NCBI GenBank assembly: GCA_025936825.1
Contig: JAICSO010000002.1
Coordinates: 124,001-188,000 of the forward strand
Direction of reading: 5' to 3'
DNA from: Terriglobales bacterium
GTDB taxonomy: Bacteria > Acidobacteriota > Terriglobia > Terriglobales > Acidobacteriaceae
Length of the DNA stretch: 64,000 nt
The notes beneath the pieces were generated by a model, which saw only the letters and a program-made list of their open reading frames with translations, searched no databases and was not told the DNA's origin. Both the position numbers and the translations under genes were made by a program. Shown here in pieces: positions 32,118 to 40,294 of this stretch (its first letter is position 1; each line of letters opens with the position of its first letter).

Positions 32118-32996
32118 ATGAACCTGACCGATTTGCTTCGCGATAAACATGTCAATCCTGAAGCGGTACTCGTATTCCGCCATGTGCCGAAGGAGCCGCA
32201 GTTGAAGAAGGTGCTGCCGTGGCTCGCGGCGGAAAACCCGGAACTGTTCAACGCCTACCAGCAGACTCAAGGAGAAAAACTGGAGAAGGTGATGGCGTCT
32301 GGAAAGGCTCACTACGTTGCTTCTTTTATAGGTCGCACGCCGGGAAGCGCGTTGTTTGTCGGACTGTATTCAATCGGTAAATCGCAGCAACTTACCGTCG
32401 ATGAGTTCTGGGCCAAACCCGCACACATAGCTTTGAAAGAGTTTGGTTTGGATGGCCTGACCAATGTCGGCGGGCGTGAGCGCTGCTTGTTCTTTGATCT
32501 CTGCCTGACCGATCTCTACAGTGAGTGGAAAGGCAAGCTCATCGTCCGCTGGCCCCCACCTGAAATCTCATGGTGGCGGTGGGCGGGCAATAAAGATTTC
32601 CCCGTGCATGCGATTCTCGAAGAGAGCGCACTGGACAGAGGGATGCCCGACTGGGACGCGATAAACCTTAGCTGGGATCAATTGGCAGTTCTGCCGCAGC
32701 GCTGGAAGTTAAAGCTGTCTGAATGGCGTGGCGTGTATCACATCCTCGATGCGTCGGACGGGAAGGGATACGTTGGCTCTGCATGTGGCAAGGATAATCT
32801 GCTAGGCCGCTGGCGGAATTACGCGGCATCAGGACATGGCGACAACGCGCTATTGAAGAAGCGCGATCCGAAGAACTTCCGGTTCACGATCCTTCAGCGC
32901 GTCTCTCCCGATATGGAAGACAAGGACGCGGTACGTGTGGAGAATAGCTGGAAGGATCGGCTACACACAAGAACGCACGGACTGAATGCCAACTAG
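32118..32996 (+). CDS. GIY-YIG nuclease-domain protein
   Basis: About 292 residues. The N-terminal 200 residues are an uncharacterised domain (MNLTDLLRDKHVNPEAVLVFRH to GKLIVRWPPPEISWWRW). The C-terminal 85 residues form a GIY-YIG module: GVYHILDASDGKGYVGSA supplies the two-strand signature, GRWRNYAASGHG the conserved Arg, and a late Glu lies in AVRVENSW. It should cut DNA with a metal ion. Such fusions are frequent in accessory and defence-rich DNA. The start is placed at ATG 32118; the GGGGAGGAAA upstream is somewhat far (about 13 bases). Confidence 0.82.
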   Translation: MNLTDLLRDKHVNPEAVLVFRHVPKEPQLKKVLPWLAAENPELFNAYQQTQGEKLEKVMASGKAHYVASFIGRTPGSALFVGLYSIGKSQQLTVDEFWAKPAHIALKEFGLDGLTNVGGRERCLFFDLCLTDLYSEWKGKLIVRWPPPEISWWRWAGNKDFPVHAILEESALDRGMPDWDAINLSWDQLAVLPQRWKLKLSEWRGVYHILDASDGKGYVGSACGKDNLLGRWRNYAASGHGDNALLKKRDPKNFRFTILQRVSPDMEDKDAVRVENSWKDRLHTRTHGLNAN

Positions 32997-33004
32997 GGCT
33001 CCAG

Positions 33005-33712
33005 TCAAATGGGAGAAGTAATGAATCTGACGAACTGGTCACCCCATTCTGTCGTGACCTTCTGAAACATCCCGTGCCCTGTGATGTTGCCATGTATATC
33101 CCTGATGCCGAGCATTCCTTCAGCGCTAAGATCGGCGACGATCACGTCATAGAACTGCCTCTGTCCGCTCAATTCTGGAAAGTATTCCTCCAGCAGTTGT
33201 GAGCGTGATCCGGCGAAAGAATACCGCTCCGGTCTCATCCCTTTTTCCGCGCCTAGCTGGAGCGGATTCTGAAAGAGCCGCAGTATCCGAAGATGCCATG
33301 CAGTGAAGCGGTCGATCAAGTGCAAGAACATTGCTTGGGTATCTTCGTCCGGGCAGTGTCCGACCGCGACATTAAAAATCGCATTTTTTAATGCTTCTCG
33401 TTTTTCCTTCTGATGATTACGGATCGCCACCTGGTTGGCGTTCAACACCGTTGAGATGAACTGCTCGTTATCTTTCAAGTTTTCGACTTTGAACCGTTCT
33501 ACACAGCGCTCCAGTGCCTTCAAACCTTCTGCAACGTCGTTCATCCATTCGATTTGACGCTTTTGTAGGGGCGGGGCAATCACCAGAGAGAAAAGTTCAG
33601 CGGCAGGCCCGCCCACCATAGGTACGGCGCTGACAGCGGCTTTTACGAGGCTATGGGCAACATCAACTTTGCTCTTGTCGTCGGGAACTACGTATTTATC
33701 TTCAGTACTCAT
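33005..33712 (-). CDS. Conserved accessory protein, possibly membrane-active
   Basis: 235 residues. The N-terminal SLVKAAVSAVPMVGGPAAELFSLVIAPPLQKRQIEWMNDVAEGLKALE starts with an amphipathic, Gly-containing helix and continues with a charged helical region. The motif VPMVGGPAAELF is typical of a widespread accessory-gene family with no assigned activity. The C-terminal half is a mixed alpha/beta domain ending GDQFVRFITSP. The start lies one base after the stop of the zinc-ribbon gene (33714-33839), so the pair is coupled. Confidence 0.75.
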   Translation of the reverse strand: MSTEDKYVVPDDKSKVDVAHSLVKAAVSAVPMVGGPAAELFSLVIAPPLQKRQIEWMNDVAEGLKALERCVERFKVENLKDNEQFISTVLNANQVAIRNHQKEKREALKNAIFNVAVGHCPDEDTQAMFLHLIDRFTAWHLRILRLFQNPLQLGAEKGMRPERYSFAGSRSQLLEEYFPELSGQRQFYDVIVADLSAEGMLGIRDIHGNITGHGMFQKVTTEWGDQFVRFITSPI

Positions 33713-33713
33713 T

Positions 33714-33839
33714 TCATTTGTTCTTCTTCTTGCGCACTAAATCCTTCCGGCATGACGGGCACCGAACCCGTTCACTGTCGATCCGCACCAGTTCGGCAGG
33801 GGAAATGGTGAAGCCGCAGTGCGGGCAAGTCGTATCCAT
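33714..33839 (-). CDS. 41-aa zinc-ribbon microprotein
   Basis: The frame starts at ATG and reads MDTTCPHCGFTISPAELVR and on through VRCPSCRKDLVRKKKNK. The two CPxC knuckles (CPHC, CPSC) 19 residues apart and the Lys-rich tail describe a complete small zinc ribbon. Its stop is one base before the ATG of the gene at 33712, so it is the leading gene of that pair. A decayed copy of its 3' end is at 31901-31954. Possible role: nucleic-acid or protein binding. Confidence 0.75.
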   Translation of the reverse strand: MDTTCPHCGFTISPAELVRIDSERVRCPSCRKDLVRKKKNK

Positions 33840-33985
33840 TGAAGCGTGGAGCTTGGCTAGATCCATTTTGGAGCGGCGGGGCATAGCCTGTTGTTATCGA
33901 CCTCTGCGGCGATCAGATTGTACACATTTCGCCTTGTATTCGCCCCACGCTTCGTGCTAGTTTTCCTCCAAAGGGAGGTTGCCGC

Positions 33986-34012
33986 ATGTGTTGGAAGACG
34001 GCTATCGCATGA
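33986..34012 (+). CDS. Eight-codon leader ORF overlapping the next gene
   Basis: The best ribosome binding site of the region (AAGGGAGG, 33971-33978) serves an ATG that encodes only MCWKTAIA before a TGA. The next gene starts inside that stop (ATGA at 34009-34012). This arrangement predicts translational coupling: ribosomes enter on the mini-ORF and reinitiate. Confidence 0.5.
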   Translation: MCWKTAIA

Positions 34013-34470
34013 AGATTTTCCAATTAGATTTGCAGTGGGCTGTCACTACGGCCATCGCGTTGTATGGTGCTGGGTTGTCATCGTACAACGCCCACACCGC
34101 TAGAAAACAAGTGAAACGGCAGATTAATGTGACTATCTCCTACGGCTGTCACACGTATACAGACGGCAGACTAGGCGAGCAGATGATCTTCCTCACTGCC
34201 GCTAATCCAGGACATCGCGCAGTGACTCTCACTTCAGTTGGTTTGCGTCTTCCAGATGGCAAGTCATTAGTGAACGTAGATGACGCGGGAACGGCTCGGC
34301 TACCGCATCATCTCACCGAGGGAACCACTATCACGCAGTGGATGCCGCTGGAAGGAGTTAAGGAGTCCCTTCGGCGGAAGGGAGTTTACGGTAGAGTGAA
34401 ATTGTTCGCCTACTACGGCGACGCGGTAGGAGCAACACACAAGAGCAAACCTTTCACCATCCAGGTCTAA
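34009..34470 (+). CDS. Single-TM protein with beta-rich domain, unknown
   Basis: About 153 residues. MKIFQLDLQWAVTTAIALYGAGLSSYNAHTARK contains a TM helix (about 9-25) with a basic stop-transfer end. The soluble part has beta strands INVTISYGC, QMIFLTAANPGHRAVTLTSVGLRLPDG and VKLFAYYGDAVG, suggesting an Ig-like sandwich. Translation is probably coupled to the mini-ORF at 33986. The family is common but unassigned in soil bacteria. Confidence 0.72.
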   Translation: MKIFQLDLQWAVTTAIALYGAGLSSYNAHTARKQVKRQINVTISYGCHTYTDGRLGEQMIFLTAANPGHRAVTLTSVGLRLPDGKSLVNVDDAGTARLPHHLTEGTTITQWMPLEGVKESLRRKGVYGRVKLFAYYGDAVGATHKSKPFTIQV

Positions 34471-34484
34471 CCGAGCTAAGATTC

Positions 34485-35246
34485 ATGCCAAAACAATGCC
34501 TGTTCTGCGATAGTTCAGTCGATAGCGTAGAACACATCTGGTCGAAATGGATTCTTCAAGAGCTAAAGCCTACTCAAGCCATTCGCGTCCAGATTCGTAG
34601 ACGTGTGGATAAATACGTGGACAATCCAGAAGCCGTGGTGAAGTGTGTGTGTCAAGGATGTAATGGCGGCTGGATGAGCGCACTAGAAGTGGACAACATT
34701 CCGCACATGCGGGAAATGTTGCATGACCGCTCGATACTCCTCAATCCGGTTCAGCAGAAATCGTTAGCTCGATGGGCAGTTTTGAAGGCAATGGTAATAG
34801 AGGCCGTGAACCGCCAGCGAACACTCTTCTATGACGACTCTGAGAGGTTAGGACTTAAACCGCCTTCTCCGTTTCTGCCAGTTGGAACGATGGTTTGGAT
34901 CGGCAGGTATTCTCGCAAAGGTTTCCATGCTGGTGGAACCGACATTTGGGGTGACATTGATGGTACTCCTAAAGCCATGCACGGAGCGGTCACAAGCATT
35001 GTAGTCGGGCATCTTGTTATCCAAGTGCTGACCGCCCACGTCATTCCTAAGTTCGGAGGGAATCCCGTCCGCCCTAAGTGCAAGCCCGGCGCATGGGACG
35101 CTAGCCTTCTGAACATCTGGCCCATTTTTGGATCGGTGCGCTGGCCTCCACCGCTTTCGTTTACACATGGCGGGTCAGACAGTCTCGGAATACTCTTGAA
35201 CCGCTGGAAGATCGGGACTGACGTAGGTGCTACAATCCCCGAGTGA
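34485..35246 (+). CDS. HNH-like zinc-binding protein
   Basis: 253 residues. The N-terminus has CLFCDSSVDSVEHIWSKWI followed by CVCQGCNGGWMS. The two CxxC pairs around an EH dipeptide and the CNxGW motif are the scaffold of the HNH/treble-clef nuclease fold. The usual second His/Asn is hard to place, so activity is uncertain. The C-terminal two-thirds are unassigned. Its stop overlaps the GTG of the next gene, forming an operon with 35243-35563 and 35568-36335. Confidence 0.7.
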   Translation: MPKQCLFCDSSVDSVEHIWSKWILQELKPTQAIRVQIRRRVDKYVDNPEAVVKCVCQGCNGGWMSALEVDNIPHMREMLHDRSILLNPVQQKSLARWAVLKAMVIEAVNRQRTLFYDDSERLGLKPPSPFLPVGTMVWIGRYSRKGFHAGGTDIWGDIDGTPKAMHGAVTSIVVGHLVIQVLTAHVIPKFGGNPVRPKCKPGAWDASLLNIWPIFGSVRWPPPLSFTHGGSDSLGILLNRWKIGTDVGATIPE

Positions 35247-35563
35247 CCACGAACGTTGAATCAATAATCCATCAACTGGAACAAGAACGAAACCGCATCG
35301 ACGCTGCAATCCAGGCTCTTCGAAGATTATCTTCTGGAGCAACTACCGCTGACCGTCGCGGCCCTCGTCGTATATCTGCCGCAGCCCGCGCTAGGATCGC
35401 CGCCGCCCAACGCGCACGCTGGGCCAAGCACCGTCAGGCGCAAAGTCAACAGCAAGCAAGCACCCGACGTGGGCCACGGCGCATGTCAGCGGCGGCCAGA
35501 GCGAGGATCGCGGCGGCACAACGCGCAAGATGGGCGAGGGTCAGGGCGGCAAAGAAGAAGTGA
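35243..35563 (+). CDS. Basic protein with two NUMOD3-like repeats
   Basis: 106 residues starting at GTG within the upstream stop. After a short coiled coil (ESIIHQLEQERNRIDAAIQALRRL), the sequence contains a near-identical pair: RGPRRISAAARARIAAAQ (about 39-56) and RGPRRMSAAARARIAAAQ (about 76-93), each followed by RARWA. The pattern SxxARxRIxxAQRARW resembles the NUMOD3 DNA-binding helix of homing endonucleases. The tail is Lys/Arg-rich. A DNA-binding role next to an HNH-like protein is plausible. Confidence 0.72.
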   Translation: MTTNVESIIHQLEQERNRIDAAIQALRRLSSGATTADRRGPRRISAAARARIAAAQRARWAKHRQAQSQQQASTRRGPRRMSAAARARIAAAQRARWARVRAAKKK

Positions 35564-35567
35564 CGAC

Positions 35568-36335
35568 ATGCTCAAGTCCTACTTCGACAAGAGTGGCCAA
35601 GAAGATCAAGAGCTTCTCACTATAGGCGCAGTCGCAGCCACCGATGATGTGTGGGCGGAAATCGATACTGACTGGAAATTAATCCTGCGAAACAACAATC
35701 CTCCAGCGGCATACATTCACATGGTGGAAGCAATAGGGCTAAAGAGGGGCAGTGAATTCTGCCCGTCAAAGGGATGGAATGACGACCATGTATTTGGCCT
35801 TATAAATCTTCTACTGAGCTATCTAAGCAGTTCTCCTATACATGCGAGGTACTGCCAGTTCTCTTGTTCCCTGAAGATGAGCGACTACGACAAACTTCGA
35901 GCAGAAACATACCAGCTAGATTCTCCAGCCGACATAGTGGCTAGTGCTTGCGTACGCAAAATGACGGAGTGGTATTTCGAGCACTACCAAGGGCTAGATT
36001 TCAACGCACAATATTACTTCGATCGAGGAGAACCATTTGAGCAAATCATCAGAGCGAAATGGAAGCGAGCACGAGCGGAGCAGAATCCAAAATACCAGTG
36101 GGCGCACATTTCACATATCGGTACGGAGGTCATGAGGACCAGTCCTGGATTGCAGATTGCCGACATGATTGCGTGGGCCACGAATCGGCACGAGGTCAAA
36201 GTCCCAAGGAGATATGCCGATCTCGTCATAGGATTGCGTAATCTGTTACCGTCTTTTTGGGTCGTAGTTGATGAAGAGCAATTGCGTCAGTACTACAGAC
36301 CGTTGATTTATATTCCGTATGGCGGTCACTGCTAA
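35568..36335 (+). CDS. DUF3800 domain protein
   Basis: 255 residues beginning MLKSYFDKSGQEDQELLTIGAVAATDDVW. The early Asp/Ser-Gly (usually FDESG) and the late LQIADMIAWATNRH are the two signatures of DUF3800, thought to be an RNase H-like nuclease family common in phages and islands. Here the usual Glu of FDESG is Lys, which might weaken a metal site. It follows the NUMOD3-like gene after 4 bases. Confidence 0.8.
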   Translation: MLKSYFDKSGQEDQELLTIGAVAATDDVWAEIDTDWKLILRNNNPPAAYIHMVEAIGLKRGSEFCPSKGWNDDHVFGLINLLLSYLSSSPIHARYCQFSCSLKMSDYDKLRAETYQLDSPADIVASACVRKMTEWYFEHYQGLDFNAQYYFDRGEPFEQIIRAKWKRARAEQNPKYQWAHISHIGTEVMRTSPGLQIADMIAWATNRHEVKVPRRYADLVIGLRNLLPSFWVVVDEEQLRQYYRPLIYIPYGGHC

Positions 36336-36588
36336 CTATGAATAGGCCGAGTACGGCAAGAAAATGGGCCGGAGAGTGCCTCCAGCCGCACTCGACTCAG
36401 ATAACACACCTATTGGCTCTAGCCACTCAATAGACGATTGTTCAACTCTAGGTACTGCCGTCACCAGTAGTTCGCCCGTTCCTCGGTCAGCCTTCCCTAG
36501 GCGGATCGCAACGTCGAGCGGGCAAGGTGGGGATGGTGGCCCGGCAGCAAAGAAGAGGTGACGCCGTCCGCCAGTACACCTGAACTGT

Positions 36589-36854
36589 TCACCTGCGGCC
36601 CCGCAAACGCTTTGCCTCGTACTTTCTCTGCCTAGCCTCGTGCTGTTTGATAAATAATTCGAGCGACGATCGCGGTATCCGCAGGGTGCGGTAAAACCTA
36701 TGGTGCGGTCTCTGGGGTGGACCGCAGTCGATGACTCCGGGAAGTCTTTGAACCATTGCCGGACGGCGTTGTTGCTGACTCTGAGAATCTTGGCAACTTC
36801 TGGCACTGTAAAGAACTCTTCCACGACATTCTTGGCTTGCAGGTCTTCATTCAT
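36589..36854 (-). pseudogene. Excisionase-like (MerR-type HTH) gene with a frameshift
   Basis: The first 39 codons read as a winged HTH: FFTVPEVAKILRVSNNAVRQWFKDFP. The frame then runs into unrelated sequence, but one base back (near 36738) the natural continuation appears: GVIDCGPPQRPHHRFYRTLRIP, then RSSLELFIKQHEARQRK, ending RGRR and stop. That wing and helix are typical of excisionase/MerR-like proteins (FPGVI...RRYRTLRIPRSAL). A single missing base explains it; the repaired protein would be 88 residues. Confidence 0.75.
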
Positions 36855-37040
36855 TTCTCTCTCCTTTATTTTTGCTCGAATGCGGGATTGAGTCGCTGGT
36901 CTGACTCAATGGTGGGATCGGCATCCCGCTGAACGACATTCGGGAACTGGCGTCCCCAAAGGTTCCTGTGTCCAAGCAGTTCAGAACTGCTGGCCCGTTT
37001 TACGTCCGAGCGACGGAGAGGGAAATTGATATTGGCTACA

Positions 37041-37316
37041 TTATTTGTCCTCCTCACCGCAATATGGCACCGGTTTCGCAGTTGTACCGGGAGATGGTCC
37101 TAAGATCCCATCCAGTGGGTCGTGGGCTGCTTTGGAATCACTCGCTTCCGCCGCTATCCCGACCCCATTCCTTAGACCGTGGCAAATGTGCCCGGTGCGC
37201 TCGTTATACATCGTGATCGCACCGATATGGACGTAGTGGGGAGCGGGATACAAGCGGCCAGCGGCAAAACCTGCAACCAGGCAGACAGCGCCGATCAATA
37301 TCGCGTTCAGTTTCAA
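37041..37316 (-). CDS. Small exported or anchored protein
   Basis: 91 residues: MKLNAILIGAVCLVAGFAAGRLYPAP is a signal or anchor. It then has VHIGAITMYNERTGHICHG and a Pro-rich tail. The start is a TTG without a strong ribosome binding site, so the call is tentative. Function unknown. Confidence 0.5.
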   Translation of the reverse strand: MKLNAILIGAVCLVAGFAAGRLYPAPHYVHIGAITMYNERTGHICHGLRNGVGIAAEASDSKAAHDPLDGILGPSPGTTAKPVPYCGEEDK

Positions 37317-37416
37317 AGTTGATCGGCATAATGCACCGAGGAGCAGTTGTCAGTCAACAATAATGTGACTCATCGGCTGTGTACGTATCGGCTACCTACC
37401 CAGAAGATAACGAGCC

Positions 37417-37632
37417 ATGGCGCTCGACATTCGGGTACGCTTTGGGCGTGCGATCCGCCGCATTCGGGAAGAGCAGAAGATCAATCAGGAGGAAGCCGCT
37501 GAGCGCTGCGGTTTGCACAGGACGTACTACAGTGGCATCGAGCGTGGTGTGCGGAATGTGTCGCTAGTGAACATCGAAAGGATTGGGAAAGGTTTGAAAA
37601 CCAGCTTGGCTGAACTGTTTCGGAAAATCTGA
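37417..37632 (+). CDS. XRE-family HTH regulator
   Basis: 71 residues covering just the HTH_XRE domain: FGRAIRRIREEQKINQEEAAERCGLHRTYYSGIERGVRNVSLVNIERIGKGLKTSLAELF. The recognition helix is RTYYSGIERG. Stand-alone XRE proteins of this size often control restriction-modification or toxin genes; here the nearest candidates are the PIN module (38.0-39.3 kb) and the zinc-ribbon gene it converges on. Confidence 0.88.
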   Translation: MALDIRVRFGRAIRRIREEQKINQEEAAERCGLHRTYYSGIERGVRNVSLVNIERIGKGLKTSLAELFRKI

Positions 37633-37645
37633 AGTCCGAGCTCCA

Positions 37646-37825
37646 CTAGACGAAACAAAACAGCTCGACGCAAGTTCCGCAATTGCAGGCAAAGTCCGGG
37701 TCAGCGGGACGTTCCACATGGCCACACCGATGACAAATGAATCTGCCATCCACATGCCGAGTCATGCGCGACATGATCTGAACCTCAGCACAAAACCGAC
37801 ACTGAACTTCTTGTATTGTCGCCAT
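37646..37825 (-). CDS. Small zinc-binding protein
   Basis: 59 residues from an ATG behind GGAGG. It has CRFC, CHRC and CNCGTC clusters (VQCRFCAEVQIMSRM, GRFICHRCGHVE, FACNCGTC), enough for a zinc ribbon plus an extra C-x-C-x2-C knuckle. It converges with the XRE regulator. Unknown function. Confidence 0.65.
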   Translation of the reverse strand: MATIQEVQCRFCAEVQIMSRMTRHVDGRFICHRCGHVERPADPDFACNCGTCVELFCFV

Positions 37826-38032
37826 GAGAACCTCCATTGAAAACGAGCGAGTCACTATTCTGCATCGTTTTCGCCGATGATGATGTGATCCGGATCACAC
37901 TGCTCCGTTCGTCTAAATGGATGCGAATCCCTCACCCCATTTTTGCAGAAGGTTTGGGGTGATTGTTCATTCGAACACGATCGAATATTGGTATGCCTTG
38001 CAGCCAATCCTGGCGTATGATGAGAGGCCGCC

Positions 38033-38767
38033 GTGCCGAGCTACAAAAAAATCAAATTCTTCATTGACGGGTACACTCCCGACACCCTGCCGATCGGCAG
38101 ACTTGCCGAGTACCTGAAGCAATTCTCTGCGCTCGTCGGAACTGATGCTGATGTTCACTTCGAGAAAGTTGGCAAAGGGAGCGCGGCACTCATAAGTAAA
38201 GCACGTGAAGAAATAGTGCCTGAAGTTCGCGGGAGAATCGTTGGTGCCCGCCAAGGGACAGCCGCGCCCGAAGCGGTTCGCGCCGACGCTGCAATTAGAA
38301 ATTTACTGTACCAGGACAAGACCACTGGAAGAATCAAAGAAGGCCGCGCAAAAATTCTGGACTTTCCCAAACCAGACATGCCCCAATACGGCCCGGTAGC
38401 CGAAGAAGGCAGTCTAGAGGGAGTCATCATTCGAATTGGTGGCCGTGATGAAACCATCCACATACACATTGAGGACGGCGAAAAGTACTACAAGTGCGTG
38501 ACTACACGCGCCAAGGCGAAAGAACTCAGGAACTTCCTTTTCGATGTTCCTGTTCGGGTGTTTGGTCGTGGCAAATGGACGCGCACCTACACTGGAACCT
38601 GGGAACTCTCCGAGTTCAGAATCACCGATCATGAACCGCTGAATAGCGACGAAATTCAGCAGGTTCTAGATCGCATGCGGCAAGTACACGGAAGCGGTTG
38701 GGACAAAATTAATGATCCACTGGGTGAATTAAACAAAATCAGGAAGGGGTCGGGCAAGGTTCAATAA
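38033..38767 (+). CDS. Unknown partner of a PIN-domain protein
   Basis: 244 residues from GTG with GAGAGG upstream. Start: PSYKKIKFFIDGYTPDTLPIGRLAEYLKQFSALVG. The segment GSLEGVIIRIGGRDETIHIHIEDGEKYYKCV and VFGRGKWTRTYTGTWEL suggest a beta-barrel-like (OB/SH3) middle. The stop TAA is followed directly by the ATG of the PIN gene, with no gap. The size is larger than a typical antitoxin, so this may be a two-component system distinct from VapBC. Function unknown. Confidence 0.75.
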   Translation: MPSYKKIKFFIDGYTPDTLPIGRLAEYLKQFSALVGTDADVHFEKVGKGSAALISKAREEIVPEVRGRIVGARQGTAAPEAVRADAAIRNLLYQDKTTGRIKEGRAKILDFPKPDMPQYGPVAEEGSLEGVIIRIGGRDETIHIHIEDGEKYYKCVTTRAKAKELRNFLFDVPVRVFGRGKWTRTYTGTWELSEFRITDHEPLNSDEIQQVLDRMRQVHGSGWDKINDPLGELNKIRKGSGKVQ

Positions 38768-39334
38768 ATGATTGCGTTTGATGCGCACTTCATAATGCTG
38801 GCACTTCGTCCAGCAATTCCTGCCTCGGTAGATCACGCAAAACACCGCGTCCTCGGCTTGCTGGAGAGTCTGCAGAAGAGTGGCGAGAGAATTCTTGTCC
38901 CCACGCCAGCACTAACAGAATTTCTCGTTCATGCCGAGTCCGCTGCCCCGGCATACATGGACGAACTTCAGAAATCATCTAGGTTCAAGATTGCACCCTA
39001 CGGCATTAGGGCCTCTGTCGAGGTTGCATCGATTATCGCCACCGCAATTAAGGAGGGCAATAAACGCTCAGGGTCCAAGGATACTTGGGCTAAGGTAAAA
39101 TTCGACCGCCAGATTGCAGCCATTGCCAAGGTTGAAGGCTGCCACACGATCTACACGGATGATGACAACTTAAAAAGTTTTGCGGAAGCATTAGGCATGA
39201 AGGCAATCACACTCCAAGACGTTCCCGTCCCGCCAAGTAAGACCCCGCTGTTCGACAACTTGGCACACGTGGAACCGACGCCAGAGGAAGCCAACATAGA
39301 CCTGAGCAAAGAACTAGGAATAGATAAGGCGTAA
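38768..39334 (+). CDS. PIN-domain protein
   Basis: 188 residues. Acidic positions of the PIN fold are visible: Asp in IAFDAHFIML, Glu in PTPALTEFLVHAE, Asp in KVKFDRQIAAIAK and the pair TIYTDDDNLKSF. That would support metal-dependent RNase activity. The C-terminal 40 residues extend beyond the PIN core. It directly abuts the upstream gene, as in a toxin-antitoxin-like operon. Confidence 0.82.
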   Translation: MIAFDAHFIMLALRPAIPASVDHAKHRVLGLLESLQKSGERILVPTPALTEFLVHAESAAPAYMDELQKSSRFKIAPYGIRASVEVASIIATAIKEGNKRSGSKDTWAKVKFDRQIAAIAKVEGCHTIYTDDDNLKSFAEALGMKAITLQDVPVPPSKTPLFDNLAHVEPTPEEANIDLSKELGIDKA

Positions 39335-39372
39335 TTCCGCGCGCTAATCGCGAACTAGAAAACATTCACAGT

Positions 39373-39732
39373 CTAGTCCAGCTTCATTATTTTCCGGCAG
39401 TAAGCCTTGATTGATTCATAATCGCGCTGCGCATCCTGCGCATCGGACGGATCCATCGGTGTCGCGTAGTATCTTGCGGCACGACTTCTCGATTTAAGCG
39501 AAGCATATTCGCTATATACCTTTTTCAGGTTGAGATGTGTCCCAATGAGGCTGTCCCGATCATCATGGCCTTTTGGATGTGCTCCAGAGATCGCCAGAAT
39601 GGCGTCCATGTAATGGAGCGCAGCGTAGAAATACGTCGTAACAGTCCAGTCGTAGTATTTGGTCTTGAAGAGAGTGGCAGCTAGCTTTTCGTTGTGGTCG
39701 GCCTGCCTGAGATGATCGTCCTTGACGGGCAA
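39373..39732 (-). CDS. HEPN-domain-like protein
   Basis: 119 residues, all alpha. HNEKLAATLFKTKYYDWTVTTYFYAALHYMDAILAISGAHPKGHDDRDSLIG and LKSRSRAARYYATPM follow the four-helix HEPN pattern (YYDWAVxxxFYAALHxvDA...). The classical RxxxxH is not clean here; the Arg-rich ARYY segment may take its place. It follows its partner gene by 3 bases. HEPN proteins act as RNases in toxin-antitoxin pairs and defence systems. Confidence 0.7.
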   Translation of the reverse strand: MPVKDDHLRQADHNEKLAATLFKTKYYDWTVTTYFYAALHYMDAILAISGAHPKGHDDRDSLIGTHLNLKKVYSEYASLKSRSRAARYYATPMDPSDAQDAQRDYESIKAYCRKIMKLD

Positions 39733-39735
39733 CGC

Positions 39736-40023
39736 TTATCTCGCAAATAGTTCTCTGCCCGGCGGGGAAACAATATCCTGCAACTGTCTTCCGCCAAGGA
39801 ACACGATGTCGAACTCGAAATTCGACTCTGGAAATGTGTTGATTATGTCTTGCTCCTTAGCGAATACCTGATACTCCACGTCGCGGTTCTTGTCTGGCAG
39901 GACGATCAGCACTGAGTAGCAGTTGTGCATGGCCTCCATGAAAATGCGATCTACGCCCTTCACCGAGAAGAGCGAATCACGGATCATCTGCGTCTGACTC
40001 AAAGCTGGTGCTGCAATCGCCAT
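39736..40023 (-). CDS. Partner of the HEPN-like protein
   Basis: About 95 residues from the in-frame ATG; upstream GTG (40038) and TTG codons are alternatives. The pattern IRDSLFSVKGVDRIFMEAMHNCYSVLIVLPDKNRDVEYQVFAKEQDIINTFPESNFEFDIVFLGG has the alternation of an alpha/beta domain and ends like nucleotidyltransferase partners (FDIVFL), but no GSxxxxDxD active site is visible. It could be a degenerate MNT-type antitoxin. Upstream 40024-40294 shows no gene. Confidence 0.6.
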   Translation of the reverse strand: MAIAAPALSQTQMIRDSLFSVKGVDRIFMEAMHNCYSVLIVLPDKNRDVEYQVFAKEQDIINTFPESNFEFDIVFLGGRQLQDIVSPPGRELFAR

Positions 40024-40294
40024 ATTGTGGGCTGACACGGTAGTGTACTCCAAAAAAACCGAAGGCAATCCGACTTCCCAACTCAATTCTCGTTACGAAA
40101 GTGCAGCAAATCCAATCAGGTCAGCACCTTACGTAATCGATAAAAATCCTGTATTTCTTGAGAAAACCCGCAAAACTATGCAAAGTTTCGGCAATATTTG
40201 GTAGATCGTGTCAACCCTGCCACAGATTCAGATTATCTTTCAAGCCGAAGTTTCGACAAGGAATCAACCTTGTTCTGAGGCGAATTTTTTCGCG

